Positions 1 to 9,984 of a DNA stretch of 64,000 nt are shown in pieces. The notes under the pieces were generated by a model. The model was not told where the DNA came from. It did no database searches and saw nothing but the letters and a program-made list of their open reading frames with translations. Every line of letters starts with the position of its first letter. Position 1 is the first letter of the stretch. The position numbers and the translations under genes were made by a program. The DNA is from Atlantibacter sp. RC6 (GTDB lineage Bacteria > Pseudomonadota > Gammaproteobacteria > Enterobacterales > Enterobacteriaceae), in assembly GCF_014193285.1 (NCBI RefSeq), contig NZ_JACHZE010000003.1, positions 458,065-522,064 on the forward strand, written 5' to 3'.

Positions 1-1
1 T

Positions 2-1312
2 AAACTGGCCGCACAGCAGGGCAAGTTTGAAGAGATCATCCAGGCCCATGATGGCCACAACCTGAACATCCAGCTGGAGCGTGCCGCCGATGCGCTGCGC
101 CTGCCGGACTGGGATGCCAAAATCGGCAATCTCTCCGGTGGTGAACGCCGCCGCGTCGCGCTGTGCCGCCTGCTGCTGGAAAAACCAGATATGCTGCTGC
201 TCGACGAACCGACCAACCACCTGGATGCCGAATCCGTGGCCTGGCTTGAGCGCTTCCTGCACGACTTCGAAGGCACCGTGGTGGCCATCACCCACGACCG
301 TTACTTCCTCGATAACGTTGCCGGTTGGATCCTGGAGCTGGACCGTGGCGAAGGCATTCCGTGGGAAGGCAACTACTCCTCCTGGCTGGAGCAGAAAGAT
401 CAGCGTCTGGCGCAGGAAGCCTCACAGGAAGCGGCACGCCGTAAGTCCATTGAGAAAGAGCTGGAGTGGGTGCGCCAGGGCGCGAAAGGCCGTCAGTCCA
501 AGGGCAAAGCCCGCCTGGCGCGTTTTGAAGAGCTGAACAACACCGAATACCAGAAACGTAACGAAACCAACGAACTGTTTATTCCACCGGGAGCGCGTCT
601 GGGGGATAAAGTGGTTGAAGTGGCTAACTTGCGTAAATCCTACGGCGATCGCGTGTTGATTGACGATCTGAGCTTCTCGGTGCCTAAAGGCGCGATTGTC
701 GGCATCATCGGCCCGAACGGCGCGGGTAAATCCACCCTGTTCCGCATGATGTCAGGCCAGGAACAGCCGGACAGCGGCACCATCACCCTGGGTGAAACCG
801 TGAAGCTGGCGTCCGTGGACCAGTTCCGCGACAGCATGGACAACAGCAAAACCGTATGGGAAGAAGTTTCCGGCGGGCTGGATATCATGCGTATCGGCAA
901 CACCGAAATGCCAAGCCGCGCCTACGTGGGCCGCTTTAACTTCAAAGGCGTGGATCAGGGCAAACGCGTGGGCGAACTGTCCGGCGGTGAACGCGGCCGT
1001 CTGCACCTGGCGAAGCTGTTACAGGTGGGCGGCAACGTGCTGCTGCTCGATGAACCGACCAACGACCTGGATATCGAAACCCTGCGCGCGCTGGAAAACG
1101 CCCTGTTGGAATTCCCGGGCTGCGCAATGGTTATCTCGCACGACCGTTGGTTCCTGGACCGTATCGCGACCCATATCCTGGATTACCAGGACGAAGGTAA
1201 AGTGGAATTCTTCGAAGGTAACTTTACCGAATACGAAGAGTATAAAAAACGCACCCTCGGCGCTGACGCGCTGGAGCCGAAGCGTATTAAGTACAAACGT
1301 ATCGCTAAATAA
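2..1312 (+). CDS. ettA: Energy-dependent translational throttle protein EttA (5' end missing)
   Basis: An ABC-F ATPase that binds the ribosomal E site and couples entry into elongation to the ATP/ADP ratio. The frame is open from the window edge, so 436 of roughly 555 residues are visible and about 119 N-terminal residues lie upstream. The fragment shows the first ABC signature LSGGERRR (near nt 137), its Walker B LLLDEPTNHLD, and the linker between cassettes. The second cassette has Walker A GPNGAGKST (about 710-736), signature LSGGERGR and Walker B LLLDEPTNDLD. There are no membrane segments, as expected for ABC-F. A strong terminator follows directly. The identification rests on very close resemblance to E. 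coli EttA (YjjK). Confidence 0.96.
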   Translation, partial: KLAAQQGKFEEIIQAHDGHNLNIQLERAADALRLPDWDAKIGNLSGGERRRVALCRLLLEKPDMLLLDEPTNHLDAESVAWLERFLHDFEGTVVAITHDRYFLDNVAGWILELDRGEGIPWEGNYSSWLEQKDQRLAQEASQEAARRKSIEKELEWVRQGAKGRQSKGKARLARFEELNNTEYQKRNETNELFIPPGARLGDKVVEVANLRKSYGDRVLIDDLSFSVPKGAIVGIIGPNGAGKSTLFRMMSGQEQPDSGTITLGETVKLASVDQFRDSMDNSKTVWEEVSGGLDIMRIGNTEMPSRAYVGRFNFKGVDQGKRVGELSGGERGRLHLAKLLQVGGNVLLLDEPTNDLDIETLRALENALLEFPGCAMVISHDRWFLDRIATHILDYQDEGKVEFFEGNFTEYEEYKKRTLGADALEPKRIKYKRIAK

Positions 1313-1317
1313 ACATA

Positions 1318-1346
1318 ATGGCCCTCAAACAGAGGGCCATTTTTTT
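1318..1346 (+). terminator. Rho-independent terminator of ettA
   Basis: A perfect 9-bp stem (ATGGCCCTC / GAGGGCCAT) with a 5-nt loop AAACA is followed by a T-run, 6 nt after the ettA stop. It separates ettA from the capsule locus. Confidence 0.93.
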
Positions 1347-1735
1347 CCTTCCCCCTACCAGGATAAGTAGTTGAGCACTTCTCTGATTTATTGAGATATT
1401 TTGCGTTAAGCAAAACAGGGACTGAAGGCCACTGGCTGGGCGCGCTTTTTATCGCCTAATCCTGATGTCAGAATTTTCTCATTGTTCTTGTTTAGCGGCT
1501 TTTACTGTGTTAAAAATCCCCTGCTTTTCCGCTTGCTTGAAGTACTTCGGTACGACACGAATGCTTTGTTTGAAATTAACGTTAGCAATATTTGTTCCAT
1601 TCCCTCCAGTATTGCTTTTCAGCGCTAATCCTGAAGCACGACGATGCAGACGAAATACGCCAAGATTCATTACCGAATTTAATGATTAAGTTCAGTCACG
1701 GCCCGCTGCTGTGACGATCTTTCAAAGGAATGAGT
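1347..1735 (+). promoter_or_regulatory. Noncoding leader region upstream of kpsF
   Basis: About 390 bases without a convincing gene lie between the ettA terminator and kpsF. In E. coli group 2 loci the region 1 promoter and a long untranslated leader sit in this position, so the same role is inferred here. I could not assign -35/-10 boxes with confidence. A 74-codon open frame at 1465-1689 has no clear ribosome site and no recognisable product. Confidence 0.45.
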
Positions 1736-2713
1736 ATGTCTGAGCTATCTCAAATCGACGTAACGCCAGCCCATATCGACGCAACTCTGCTCGGTGCCGT
1801 GCAACGGACCTTAAGCGAACAAGGCCAGGCATTGTCCAGATTGTCGCAAAAAGTCGACGCAACCCAATACACCGCCGCCCTAAACATGATGCTGGAATGC
1901 AAAGGTCATGTAATCTTATCGGGCATGGGAAAATCGGGGCACGTGGGCCGGAAAATGTCCGCCACGATGGCCTCCACCGGCACGCCCAGCTTTTTTATTC
2001 ATCCGGCGGAAGCATTCCACGGCGATCTCGGGATGATTACGCCTTACGATCTGTTGATTTTGATTTCCGCCAGCGGCGAGACCGATGAGATCCTCAAGCT
2101 GATCCCGTCGCTGAAAAATTTCGGCAATCGCATTGTCGCGATTACCAACAACGGTCAGTCCACCCTTGCGAAGCACGCTGATGCGGTGCTCGAGCTGCAT
2201 ATGGACAGCGAAGCCTGCCCGAATAACCTCGCGCCCACCACCTCCACCACGCTTACCATGGCGATTGGCGATGCGCTAGCCATTGCGTTAATGGAGAAAC
2301 GCCAGTTCCGCTCCGATGATTTTGCCCGCTATCACCCAGGCGGTTCTTTAGGTCGCCGGCTGCTTACCCGCGTCAGCGACGTGATGACTCATCAGGTGCC
2401 GACGATCGACATAGACGCTGATTTCAAAAGCGTGATTCAAGCCATCTCCAGCGGTTGCCAGGGAATGGTCGCAGTGACCGAACAGCATTGCCTGGCTGGG
2501 ATTATCACCGACGGCGACCTGCGTCGTTTCATGGAAAAGCATGACGACTTCCTGACAGCCACCGCAGAGCAAATGATGACGCGCCAGCCACTGACGATTA
2601 GCCCGCAAATGATGGTGGTGGAAGCAGAAGAGATTATGCAGAAACGGCGTGTTTCTTCGCTGCTGGTCACTGAAAGTGACGACATCGTGGGCTTATTACG
2701 CATTTTCAATTAA
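1736..2713 (+). CDS. kpsF: Arabinose-5-phosphate isomerase KpsF
   Basis: Interconverts ribulose-5-phosphate and D-arabinose-5-phosphate, the first step towards Kdo for the capsule's lipid-linked oligo-Kdo terminus. The 325-residue protein has an N-terminal SIS domain (roughly residues 40-180, with SGMGKSGHVGRK and the SASGETDE loop) and two C-terminal CBS domains. The length matches E. coli KpsF (327). An ATG at 1730 directly abuts the AAAGGA ribosome site, so the ATG at 1736, six bases further on, is the better start. First gene of region 1, leading into kpsE, kpsD, kpsC and kpsS. It is a paralogue of housekeeping kdsD/gutQ, but the context and sequence are those of KpsF. Confidence 0.95.
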   Translation: MSELSQIDVTPAHIDATLLGAVQRTLSEQGQALSRLSQKVDATQYTAALNMMLECKGHVILSGMGKSGHVGRKMSATMASTGTPSFFIHPAEAFHGDLGMITPYDLLILISASGETDEILKLIPSLKNFGNRIVAITNNGQSTLAKHADAVLELHMDSEACPNNLAPTTSTTLTMAIGDALAIALMEKRQFRSDDFARYHPGGSLGRRLLTRVSDVMTHQVPTIDIDADFKSVIQAISSGCQGMVAVTEQHCLAGIITDGDLRRFMEKHDDFLTATAEQMMTRQPLTISPQMMVVEAEEIMQKRRVSSLLVTESDDIVGLLRIFN

Positions 2714-2780
2714 TGATTTGACAGGGATCCCCTGCAAAAGAAACCGAGCGCAAATCGCTCCTGTAGATGACGAAACTGGC

Positions 2781-3932
2781 ATGTTTATTGAGAAAGTTAG
2801 AACCGCTGTTCCAGCGGTAAAGCGTAGATTGGCTGTCATTAATCTGGAAACTATTCAACGACATTTGGGAAAATTAGTCGTCCTGATCCCCATGACGCTA
2901 TTGATTGTCTATCTGGTGATTTTTAGTCAGCCACGCTATGTCAGCGAGTCTACCGTAGCGATTAAGCGTTCCAGTGATATCGACGGCAGCAGCCTCAACG
3001 TGGGGCTGCTGTTAGGTGCATCGAATCCCAGCTCGGTTGAAGATGCCCTGTATCTGAAAGAGTACATCAATTCACCGGATATGCTGGCTATCCTCGATAA
3101 GCAGCTTAACTTTCATGAAGCATACAGCCATAGTGGCCTGGATTTTTTCTATCACCTCCCGCGCCAGGTAACGGCAGAAAAGTTTCTTGATTATTACCGC
3201 AACCGCATCGCGGTCACCTGGGATGATAAAAACGGCCTGTTGACCATCCAGACGCAGGGCTTCACCCCGGAATTCGCCCAACGCTTCAACCAGGCCGTGC
3301 TGAAAGAATCTGAGCGTTTTATTAACGAACTCTCCCACCGTATTGCCCGTGATCAACAGCAGTTCGCCGAAAGCGAGATGGAAAAAGCGCGCGCCAGATT
3401 AGATGAAAGCAAACGCCTGTTGCTCACCTATCAGAACAGCAATAACGTGCTTGATCCGCAGGCTCAGGCCTTGGCCGCAACTACCCTGGTCAACACCCTG
3501 ATGGGCCAGAAAATCCAGATGGAAGCCGAGCTGCGTAACCTGCTGACCTATTTGCGCGAAGATGCGCCGCAGGTCGTGAGTGCGCGTAATGCCATTGACT
3601 CGCTTGCCAGCCAGATTGAAGAAGAGAAAAGCAAAATCACCGCGCCGGACGGCCATAAGCTCAACCGGATGGCGGTAGATTTCGAAGAGATTAAATCTCA
3701 GGTTGCGTTTGATACGGAAATCTACAAGCTGGCGCTCACATCCATCGAGAAAACCCGCGTTGAAGCGGCGCGTAAGCTGAAAGTGTTGTCCGTCATTAGC
3801 TCGCCGCAACGTCCTGAAGAATCACGCTTTCCGAACATTCCATACCTGCTCGCCAGTTGGTTGCTGGTGTGCGGCTTATTGTTCGGAACCATAAAACTGC
3901 TGTTGGCGGTTATTGAAGATCACAAAGATTAA
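2781..3932 (+). CDS. kpsE: Capsule polysaccharide export inner-membrane protein KpsE
   Basis: A polysaccharide co-polymerase-3-type adaptor that links the KpsMT ABC transporter to the KpsD outer-membrane channel. The 383 residues have an N-terminal membrane segment at about 31-49, a long periplasmic coiled-coil-rich domain, and a second membrane segment at about 355-378 ending KLLLAVIEDHKD. The conserved block LLLGASNPSSVEDALYLKEY is present. The longer open frame beginning at 2649 overlaps kpsF; ATG 2781 matches the N terminus of E. coli KpsE (382 aa) and is preferred. Confidence 0.95.
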   Translation: MFIEKVRTAVPAVKRRLAVINLETIQRHLGKLVVLIPMTLLIVYLVIFSQPRYVSESTVAIKRSSDIDGSSLNVGLLLGASNPSSVEDALYLKEYINSPDMLAILDKQLNFHEAYSHSGLDFFYHLPRQVTAEKFLDYYRNRIAVTWDDKNGLLTIQTQGFTPEFAQRFNQAVLKESERFINELSHRIARDQQQFAESEMEKARARLDESKRLLLTYQNSNNVLDPQAQALAATTLVNTLMGQKIQMEAELRNLLTYLREDAPQVVSARNAIDSLASQIEEEKSKITAPDGHKLNRMAVDFEEIKSQVAFDTEIYKLALTSIEKTRVEAARKLKVLSVISSPQRPEESRFPNIPYLLASWLLVCGLLFGTIKLLLAVIEDHKD

Positions 3933-3955
3933 TAAGAGTCATCACTGAGTTTGCT

Positions 3956-5626
3956 ATGAAATTATTAAAATGGATTTGCGTTGCCCTGGCCTGTCAGTTA
4001 GCACAGGCTAACGCTGTCGGCATCAGTGCCGACCCTAACCTCACGGGCGCGCCAATGCCGGATCTGCTGCCCGGCCAGAACCAACAGGCCGTTTCCAGCG
4101 ATGGATTTGATAACTCACCGCCTCCTGCCAGCGCGTCGGTCATGAGCCGTATGTTCGGTGCCCAGCTTTTCACCTCCTCTACCGCAGACAGCGGTGCCAG
4201 CATCGGTTTTAACCCGAGCTACGTGATTGGACTCGGCGATACCATTCAAATCCGCTTGTGGGGCGCATTCAGCTTTGACGGCGCGTTAACCGTTGATCCG
4301 AAAGGCAATATCTTCCTGCCTAACGTCGGCCCGTTGAAAGTCGCCGGGATTACCAACGGGCAGTTGAATACCTTAGTGACCAGCAAAGTGAAAGAAGTGT
4401 ACCAGGCGAACGTTAACGTCTATGCCTCGCTGGTGCAGGCGCAGCCGGTCAAAGTATTCGTAACCGGCTATGTGCGCAATCCTGGCCTGTACGGTGGCGT
4501 AGCGTCTGACTCACTGCTTTCTTACCTGAGTAAAGCAGGCGGCGTTGACAGCGATCGCGGCAGCTATGTGGATATCGTCGTTAAACGCGGCACCCGCGTG
4601 CGCTCGCGCGTTAATCTCTATGACTTTCTGCTCAGCGGCAATCTGGCGCTGTCGCAGTTCTCCGATGGCGACACCATCGTGGTTGGCCCACGCCAGCACA
4701 CGTTTAGCGTTGAAGGCGACGTATTCAACAGCTATGACTTCGAATTCGCTAATAGCACCATTCCTGTGACTGAAGCCCTGAGCTGGGCGCGGCCTAAGCC
4801 AGGCGCCACCCATATGACGATCATTCGCCAGCAGGGCACGATGAAGCGCAGTGAATATTATCCGCTGAGCTCTGCGCCGGGCCGTACCTTGCAGGATGGC
4901 GATAAACTGGTGGTCAGTTCCGACCGCTACGCCGGCACCATTCAGGTGCGTGTAGAAGGCGCGCACTCCGGCGAGCACGCCATTGTGCTGCCATATGGCG
5001 CGACAATGCGCCAGGTGCTGGCGCAGGTGCGTCCAAACAGCATGTCGCAGATGGATGCCATCCAACTGTATCGCCGCTCCGTGGCGCTGCGTCAAAAAGA
5101 GATGCTCGATGTCACCCTGCAAAAACTGGAGCAGGCCTCGCTTTCTGCGCAATCCTCCACGCAAGAAGAAGCGCGCTTACGCATGCAAGAAGCGCAACTG
5201 GTCAGCCGCTTCGTCGCTAAAGCCCGCACCGTGGTGCCAAAAGGCGAAGTGGTGCTGAACGAGACAAACATCGACTCGGTACTGCTGGAAGATGGCGATG
5301 TGATTAGCATCCCGGAGAAAACGTCTTTGGTCATGGTTCACGGCGAAGTGCTGTTCCCGAACGCCGTAAGCTGGGAGAAAGGTTTAGATCCGGAAGAGTA
5401 CATCGAGAAATGCGGCGGTCTGACGCAGAAATCGGGTAACGCCAAAATCATCGTGATCCGTCAGAACGGCGAAGCGCTCAACGCCGATGACGTTAAAGAA
5501 ATGCGTCCTGGTGACGAGATCATGGTATTGCCGAAGTACGAGTCGAAAAACATCGAAGTTACGCGCGGCATTTCCACGATCCTGTACCAACTGGCAGTGG
5601 CGGCAAAAGTCATTCTGACGTTGTAA
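3956..5626 (+). CDS. kpsD: Capsule export periplasmic/outer-membrane channel protein KpsD
   Basis: An outer-membrane polysaccharide export (OPX) protein that conducts group 2 capsule across periplasm and outer membrane together with KpsE. It is 556 residues long; E. coli KpsD has 558. It has a signal peptide of about 20 residues ending QANA without a lipobox cysteine, which is normal for KpsD. A Poly_export domain follows ([17 protein letters not shown], near residues 90-110), then SLBB-type beta-grasp repeats. The C terminus [18 protein letters not shown] is characteristic. It begins 23 bases after kpsE. No kpsU follows, unlike the E. coli K1/K5 order. Confidence 0.95.
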   Translation: MKLLKWICVALACQLAQANAVGISADPNLTGAPMPDLLPGQNQQAVSSDGFDNSPPPASASVMSRMFGAQLFTSSTADSGASIGFNPSYVIGLGDTIQIRLWGAFSFDGALTVDPKGNIFLPNVGPLKVAGITNGQLNTLVTSKVKEVYQANVNVYASLVQAQPVKVFVTGYVRNPGLYGGVASDSLLSYLSKAGGVDSDRGSYVDIVVKRGTRVRSRVNLYDFLLSGNLALSQFSDGDTIVVGPRQHTFSVEGDVFNSYDFEFANSTIPVTEALSWARPKPGATHMTIIRQQGTMKRSEYYPLSSAPGRTLQDGDKLVVSSDRYAGTIQVRVEGAHSGEHAIVLPYGATMRQVLAQVRPNSMSQMDAIQLYRRSVALRQKEMLDVTLQKLEQASLSAQSSTQEEARLRMQEAQLVSRFVAKARTVVPKGEVVLNETNIDSVLLEDGDVISIPEKTSLVMVHGEVLFPNAVSWEKGLDPEEYIEKCGGLTQKSGNAKIIVIRQNGEALNADDVKEMRPGDEIMVLPKYESKNIEVTRGISTILYQLAVAAKVILTL

Positions 5627-5678
5627 CCATCGGTCCTGCCCATACGTGGGCAGGGGTAATCAGGGAGAGGCATACACG

Positions 5679-7703
5679 GTGTTAGGCATATTTTCCGGGG
5701 GTATCTGGCGCATTCCGTTTCGCGAAAGCTTTTTGCCCGGCCCCCATCAAAAATTGTCATCACAACGCCCGGTACCGCCGGGTATTAACGCCGTCGCGGT
5801 GTGGGGCTTTCGCCCGAGCGCCCGTAAGCCTGCTGAAATGGCGCAGGCAGCCCGCTTACCTGTTGTGCGCCTTGAGGATGGTTTTATCCGTTCGTTGGGT
5901 CTGGGCGTACAGGGTTGCCCGCCGTTGTCGATGGTCGTTGATTACCAGGGTATGTATTACGATGCCTCAACGCCGAGCACGCTCGAAACGCTGATTAAGG
6001 ACTCCGCTGGCAACGCGCCGCTGGCCGACGAGGCGCGCCAGTTGATGGCGGACATCGTCAGCTATGATCTCTCGAAATACAACCAGGCTGCCCCCTGGCG
6101 CCCCGATAGCAGGGACGGCAAACAGGTGCTGGTGGTCGATCAAACCGTTGGTGATGTCTCTGTTAGCAAGGGCAATGCCAGCCCTTCGAGTTTTACAGAG
6201 ATGCTGGAAACCGCGCGGCGCGAAAATCCTGATGCGCGGATCCTGGTGAAAGTACACCCCGATGTACTGTGTGGTAAAAAAGCGGGCTATTTCGCCGGAT
6301 TGAAAAACGATGCGCAAATCCAGCTGTTTGCTCAGGACGTCAGCCCGCAGTCGCTGCTGCGCCATATGGATAAAGTTTACGTCGTCACCTCCCAGTACGG
6401 TTTTGAGGCTTTGCTGGCGGGCAAACCCGTCGTCTGCTTTGGTCAACCCTGGTACGCCGGTTGGGGGCTCACTGACGATCGTCATGCCGAAGCCGCTACG
6501 CTGGCCGCACGACGCCAGCCTGCCACGCTGGAAACGCTGTTCACCGCCGCCTACCTGCGCTACACCCGCTACCGTAACCCGATAACCGGCGAGCCCGCAG
6601 ATTTGCGTGTGGTTGTGGAATGGCTGGCTCTACAGCGCCGACATAATTTAGCCCGCACCGGTCACCTTTGGGCACCCGGCCTGAGCTTATGGAAATGTTC
6701 GGTATTGAAACCGTTTCTTAAAACGGCAGATAACCGCCTCAACTTTTCAAGACGCGATAAAGACGCAACCGCCTGCGTGGTATGGGGTACGCGCGGCGAA
6801 GCGAAATGGCAGTCATTAGCCCAACAAAAATCGCTGCCGCTATGGCGCATGGAAGATGGATTTATCCGCTCGTCAGGCCTGGGTTCCGATTTACTGCCTC
6901 CGCTCTCACTGGTGCTTGATAAAACCGGTATCTACTACGATGCACGTCGCCCCAGCGATTTGGAAAATTTGCTTAACGCCAGCGCATTAACCGAATCCCA
7001 GTCCCAACGAGCGCAAGCGCTACGCCAGAGCCTGGTGGCTCATAAGCTCAGCAAATATAACCTGGGCGGCGCCTGGCAACTGCCTGCTGTCGCCACGGGT
7101 AAACGCATTCTGCTGGTGCCCGGACAGGTAGAGGACGACGCCTCTATCGCCACCGGCACGTTATCCATCAACACCAACCGCGATTTACTGCGAACCGTGC
7201 GCGAACGCAACCCTGACGCGTTTGTTATCTACAAACCTCATCCTGATGTGGTAGTGGGGAATCGCCAGGGGCAGATTAGCCCGGAAGATCTTGCCGCCTG
7301 GGCAGATTGTGAGGCGCGGGATGCCGATATTATTCACTGCATCCAGCTGGCCGATGAACTTCACACCATGACCTCGCTATCAGGCTTTGAAGCGCTGCTG
7401 CATGGCAAACAGGTCTACTGCTATGGAATGCCGTTCTACGCCGGTTGGGGGCTGACGCATGATGAGCATACGCTGGCGCGCCGTATTCACCGGCTGAGCC
7501 TTGAGGATCTGATTTACCAGGCGTTAATTGAATATCCGACGTACATGCATCCGATCCGGCAGGAGCCCATGACGGTGGAGGAAGCGGTGCGTGTATTGAA
7601 GAGTGCGCCACGTGGAGAGATGAAAGCGGACAGTAAACAGCTCAGCCGAATAAGCCGCAAAGTTCGTAAAGCCAAAATGTTTTTCAAAGTGAAGTTCGGT
7701 TGA
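5679..7703 (+). CDS. kpsC: Capsule beta-Kdo transferase KpsC
   Basis: A cytoplasmic retaining beta-Kdo glycosyltransferase that extends the poly-Kdo linker on lyso-phosphatidylglycerol, on which or to which the capsule chain is attached. The 674 residues contain two homologous halves, each with the repeated signatures [35 protein letters not shown], and S(Q/L)[10 protein letters not shown] or [10 protein letters not shown] followed by PFYAGWGL. This fits the dual-domain KpsC. The start is GTG at 5679, eight bases after AGGGAGAGG. It reproduces the E. coli N terminus ([12 protein letters not shown]) and length (675); the open frame starting at 5646 adds 11 unlikely residues. Confidence 0.94.
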   Translation: MLGIFSGGIWRIPFRESFLPGPHQKLSSQRPVPPGINAVAVWGFRPSARKPAEMAQAARLPVVRLEDGFIRSLGLGVQGCPPLSMVVDYQGMYYDASTPSTLETLIKDSAGNAPLADEARQLMADIVSYDLSKYNQAAPWRPDSRDGKQVLVVDQTVGDVSVSKGNASPSSFTEMLETARRENPDARILVKVHPDVLCGKKAGYFAGLKNDAQIQLFAQDVSPQSLLRHMDKVYVVTSQYGFEALLAGKPVVCFGQPWYAGWGLTDDRHAEAATLAARRQPATLETLFTAAYLRYTRYRNPITGEPADLRVVVEWLALQRRHNLARTGHLWAPGLSLWKCSVLKPFLKTADNRLNFSRRDKDATACVVWGTRGEAKWQSLAQQKSLPLWRMEDGFIRSSGLGSDLLPPLSLVLDKTGIYYDARRPSDLENLLNASALTESQSQRAQALRQSLVAHKLSKYNLGGAWQLPAVATGKRILLVPGQVEDDASIATGTLSINTNRDLLRTVRERNPDAFVIYKPHPDVVVGNRQGQISPEDLAAWADCEARDADIIHCIQLADELHTMTSLSGFEALLHGKQVYCYGMPFYAGWGLTHDEHTLARRIHRLSLEDLIYQALIEYPTYMHPIRQEPMTVEEAVRVLKSAPRGEMKADSKQLSRISRKVRKAKMFFKVKFG

Positions 7704-7731
7704 GGCCTGGGGAGTTTGTGAGGGATAACAC

Positions 7732-8976
7732 ATGCAAAACACAACGGTAAAAAAATTACTCTCCGGCAAGCGTTACCTGCTCTTACAGGGGCCAATGGGA
7801 CCGTTCTTTCATGACGTGGCAAACTGGCTGGAAAGCCTGGATCGCGAGGCGGTAAATGTGGTGTTTAACGGGGGCGATCGTTTTTACTGTCGCGACCGTC
7901 ACTATTTAACATTTACTGAAACGCCGAAAGAATTTGCCAGTTGGCTTAAAACCACCTGGCAGGCGTACCCTTTCGATACCATTCTCTGCTTCGGCGACTG
8001 CCGCGCATTGCACGTTGAAGCCAAACGCTGGGCGCAGGCTAAAGGTGTGCGCTTTTTAGCCTTTGAAGAAGGATATTTGCGGCCGCATTTTATTACGGTA
8101 GAAGAAGGAGGGGTAAATGCGTATTCCTCCCTGCCTCGCAATCCAGAGTTTTACCGCAACCTTCCCGACATGCCGCCCCCACAGGTTGAATCATTGAAGC
8201 CGTCGGCGAGGCTACGTATATGGCATGCTGCCTGGTATTATCTGGTGAGCTGGATTTATCGCGCCGAGTTTGCCCGCTACCGTCATCACAAACCTTTTTC
8301 ACCCTGGTACGAAGCACGCTGTTGGATCAGAGCGGCATGGCGTAAGCAATGGTATAAATTCAAACAGCGCAGCGTATTGCCTCGCCTGAAAACCGAGCTG
8401 GATCAGAAATACTATCTGGCGATTTTGCAGGTCTATAACGATAGCCAGATCCGCAATCACAGTCCGTATAACGACGTTCGTGATTATATTAACGATGTCA
8501 TTTTTTCATTCGCTAAAAAGGCACCCGGAGAGATGCACCTGGTCATCAAGCATCATCCGATGGATCGCGGGCATCGTTTGTATGGGCCGTTGATTAAGAA
8601 GCTGAGTAAAACATATGGCGTGCAGGACCGGGTTATCTATATTCACGACCAGCCTATGCCGGTTGTACTAACCCATGCGAAAGCGGTAGTAACGATTAAC
8701 AGTACAGCGGGGATCTCAGCGCTGGTTCATAACAAACCGCTGAAGGTGATGGGCAATGCCCTGTACGACATCAAGGGACTGACGTATCAGGGCCATCTGC
8801 ACCAGTTCTGGAATGCTGGCTTTAAGCCGGATATGAAGTTATTTAAGAAGTTTCGTGGGTATTTGCTGGAAAATACGCAGGTTAATGCGGTTTATTATGG
8901 AAAAAATAAAATAGTTAATAAATATGGAGTTTATCAGACAAAAGGATTAAATGATGTGGTAGATATAAAATCATAA
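7732..8976 (+). CDS. kpsS: Capsule beta-Kdo transferase KpsS
   Basis: Adds the first Kdo to the phosphatidylglycerol acceptor of group 2 capsules, giving KpsC its substrate. The 414 residues include YLLLQGPMGPFFHDVANWLE near the N terminus, NVVFNGGDRFYCR, LAFEEGYLRP, VIKHHPMDRGHR and INSTAGISALVHNKPLKVMG. It is about 25 residues longer than E. coli KpsS (389), and the extra C-terminal tail is AT-rich. The ATG sits 6 bases after GAGGGA. It is the last rightward gene of region 1; its stop lies 1 base from the stop of the convergent serotype-region operon. Confidence 0.94.
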   Translation: MQNTTVKKLLSGKRYLLLQGPMGPFFHDVANWLESLDREAVNVVFNGGDRFYCRDRHYLTFTETPKEFASWLKTTWQAYPFDTILCFGDCRALHVEAKRWAQAKGVRFLAFEEGYLRPHFITVEEGGVNAYSSLPRNPEFYRNLPDMPPPQVESLKPSARLRIWHAAWYYLVSWIYRAEFARYRHHKPFSPWYEARCWIRAAWRKQWYKFKQRSVLPRLKTELDQKYYLAILQVYNDSQIRNHSPYNDVRDYINDVIFSFAKKAPGEMHLVIKHHPMDRGHRLYGPLIKKLSKTYGVQDRVIYIHDQPMPVVLTHAKAVVTINSTAGISALVHNKPLKVMGNALYDIKGLTYQGHLHQFWNAGFKPDMKLFKKFRGYLLENTQVNAVYYGKNKIVNKYGVYQTKGLNDVVDIKS

Positions 8977-8977
8977 A

Positions 8978-9970
8978 TTAATTAAAATGAACTCTATTTT
9001 GCAAAATTACAATACCTTCTTTTTTGGAAATACTAGGATGCTTTCTATCATTATATACATATAGAGTATAAAGAGTATTGTTTATATCATTCAGATATAA
9101 ACCTTCATTTTCAATTCTTGTAACGTTAAATCCCATTTGAGTTAAAGATTCAAGCATTGTTACAGGCTTGCAAACATTATCTACCAGTAAATCACCTTCA
9201 AGATTAAATACTCGATAACCCTGATAAACATTTTTGGTTTGCGGCGCGCCTTTTTCGTAAAAAGCACCATAGCTACTGGCAAAAAAACCATTTCCCAACA
9301 CAACGCCCTGCCGTTTTACATAAGATAAAGCATTCATATTTGCCGTAGTGGTGATAAAGCCAGAATGCTGTAATTGCTGTTTGATTTTAACAATAAGTTT
9401 GAAATTCCGATCAAGTAACAGAAGATGGTTTCTGGGATTCGAAGGTGAACTGGAACCTCTGTTATCTTCTATGAGCCATCGATTATCATTCCATGCAAAC
9501 TGATTAAATAAACCCACGTTAAATCGGGAAAATAATTTAAGATGGCGACCGTTAGGGTTATCATTAAACTCATAATAATGTAAAGAACCATTTGTTGAAC
9601 CAACCGCAAAAAACTTCCTATCATTGTAATTATCTACTATTGCTAAACCTTCGCCCGCTACCCCATAGCCTCCATTGTCAATATAATCGTACCCAAGATA
9701 TTTACCAGCCTTGTCATATACAACTATTAAGTTAGATTTATGCTTGGGTTGAGAAATATATAAAATATAAATTTTCCCTTTGTGAAGTGTGAAGGCGCTA
9801 GGATAGAGATAATCTACCCCCTCGATATTTTTTAAAGTGGAAGCATAACCATCAAATAATAAAGGTAATTTAGCATATATATTATCAGATGCGATTTTAC
9901 ATATGCTATCGTGGGCGTTAGCAGAAGAAAACATCAGAGAAAAGGACAGAACTGCTAAAATTTTAAGCAT
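8978..9970 (-). CDS. Secreted protein of unknown function, capsule serotype region
   Basis: I do not recognise this protein. It has 330 residues with a clear signal peptide (MLKILAVLSFSLMFSSANA), so it is probably periplasmic or surface-located. The mature part is rich in short beta-strand-like stretches with recurring aromatic/Gly turns (for example FFAVGSTNGSLHYYEF and RWLIEDNRGSSSPSNPRNH), which suggests a beta-propeller-type fold; that is inference. It is the last gene of the AT-rich operon, 14 bases after the XcbB/CpsF-like gene. Possible roles are capsule modification or processing, but nothing in the sequence shows an active site. Confidence 0.75.
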   Translation of the reverse strand: MLKILAVLSFSLMFSSANAHDSICKIASDNIYAKLPLLFDGYASTLKNIEGVDYLYPSAFTLHKGKIYILYISQPKHKSNLIVVYDKAGKYLGYDYIDNGGYGVAGEGLAIVDNYNDRKFFAVGSTNGSLHYYEFNDNPNGRHLKLFSRFNVGLFNQFAWNDNRWLIEDNRGSSSPSNPRNHLLLLDRNFKLIVKIKQQLQHSGFITTTANMNALSYVKRQGVVLGNGFFASSYGAFYEKGAPQTKNVYQGYRVFNLEGDLLVDNVCKPVTMLESLTQMGFNVTRIENEGLYLNDINNTLYTLYVYNDRKHPSISKKEGIVILQNRVHFN

Positions 9971-9984
9971 ATTAATTTAAATAA

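Noticed and set aside
1465..1689. 74-codon ORF before kpsF
   Set aside because: Cysteine-rich, no ribosome site, no recognisable homologue; lies in the expected long leader of kps region 1.
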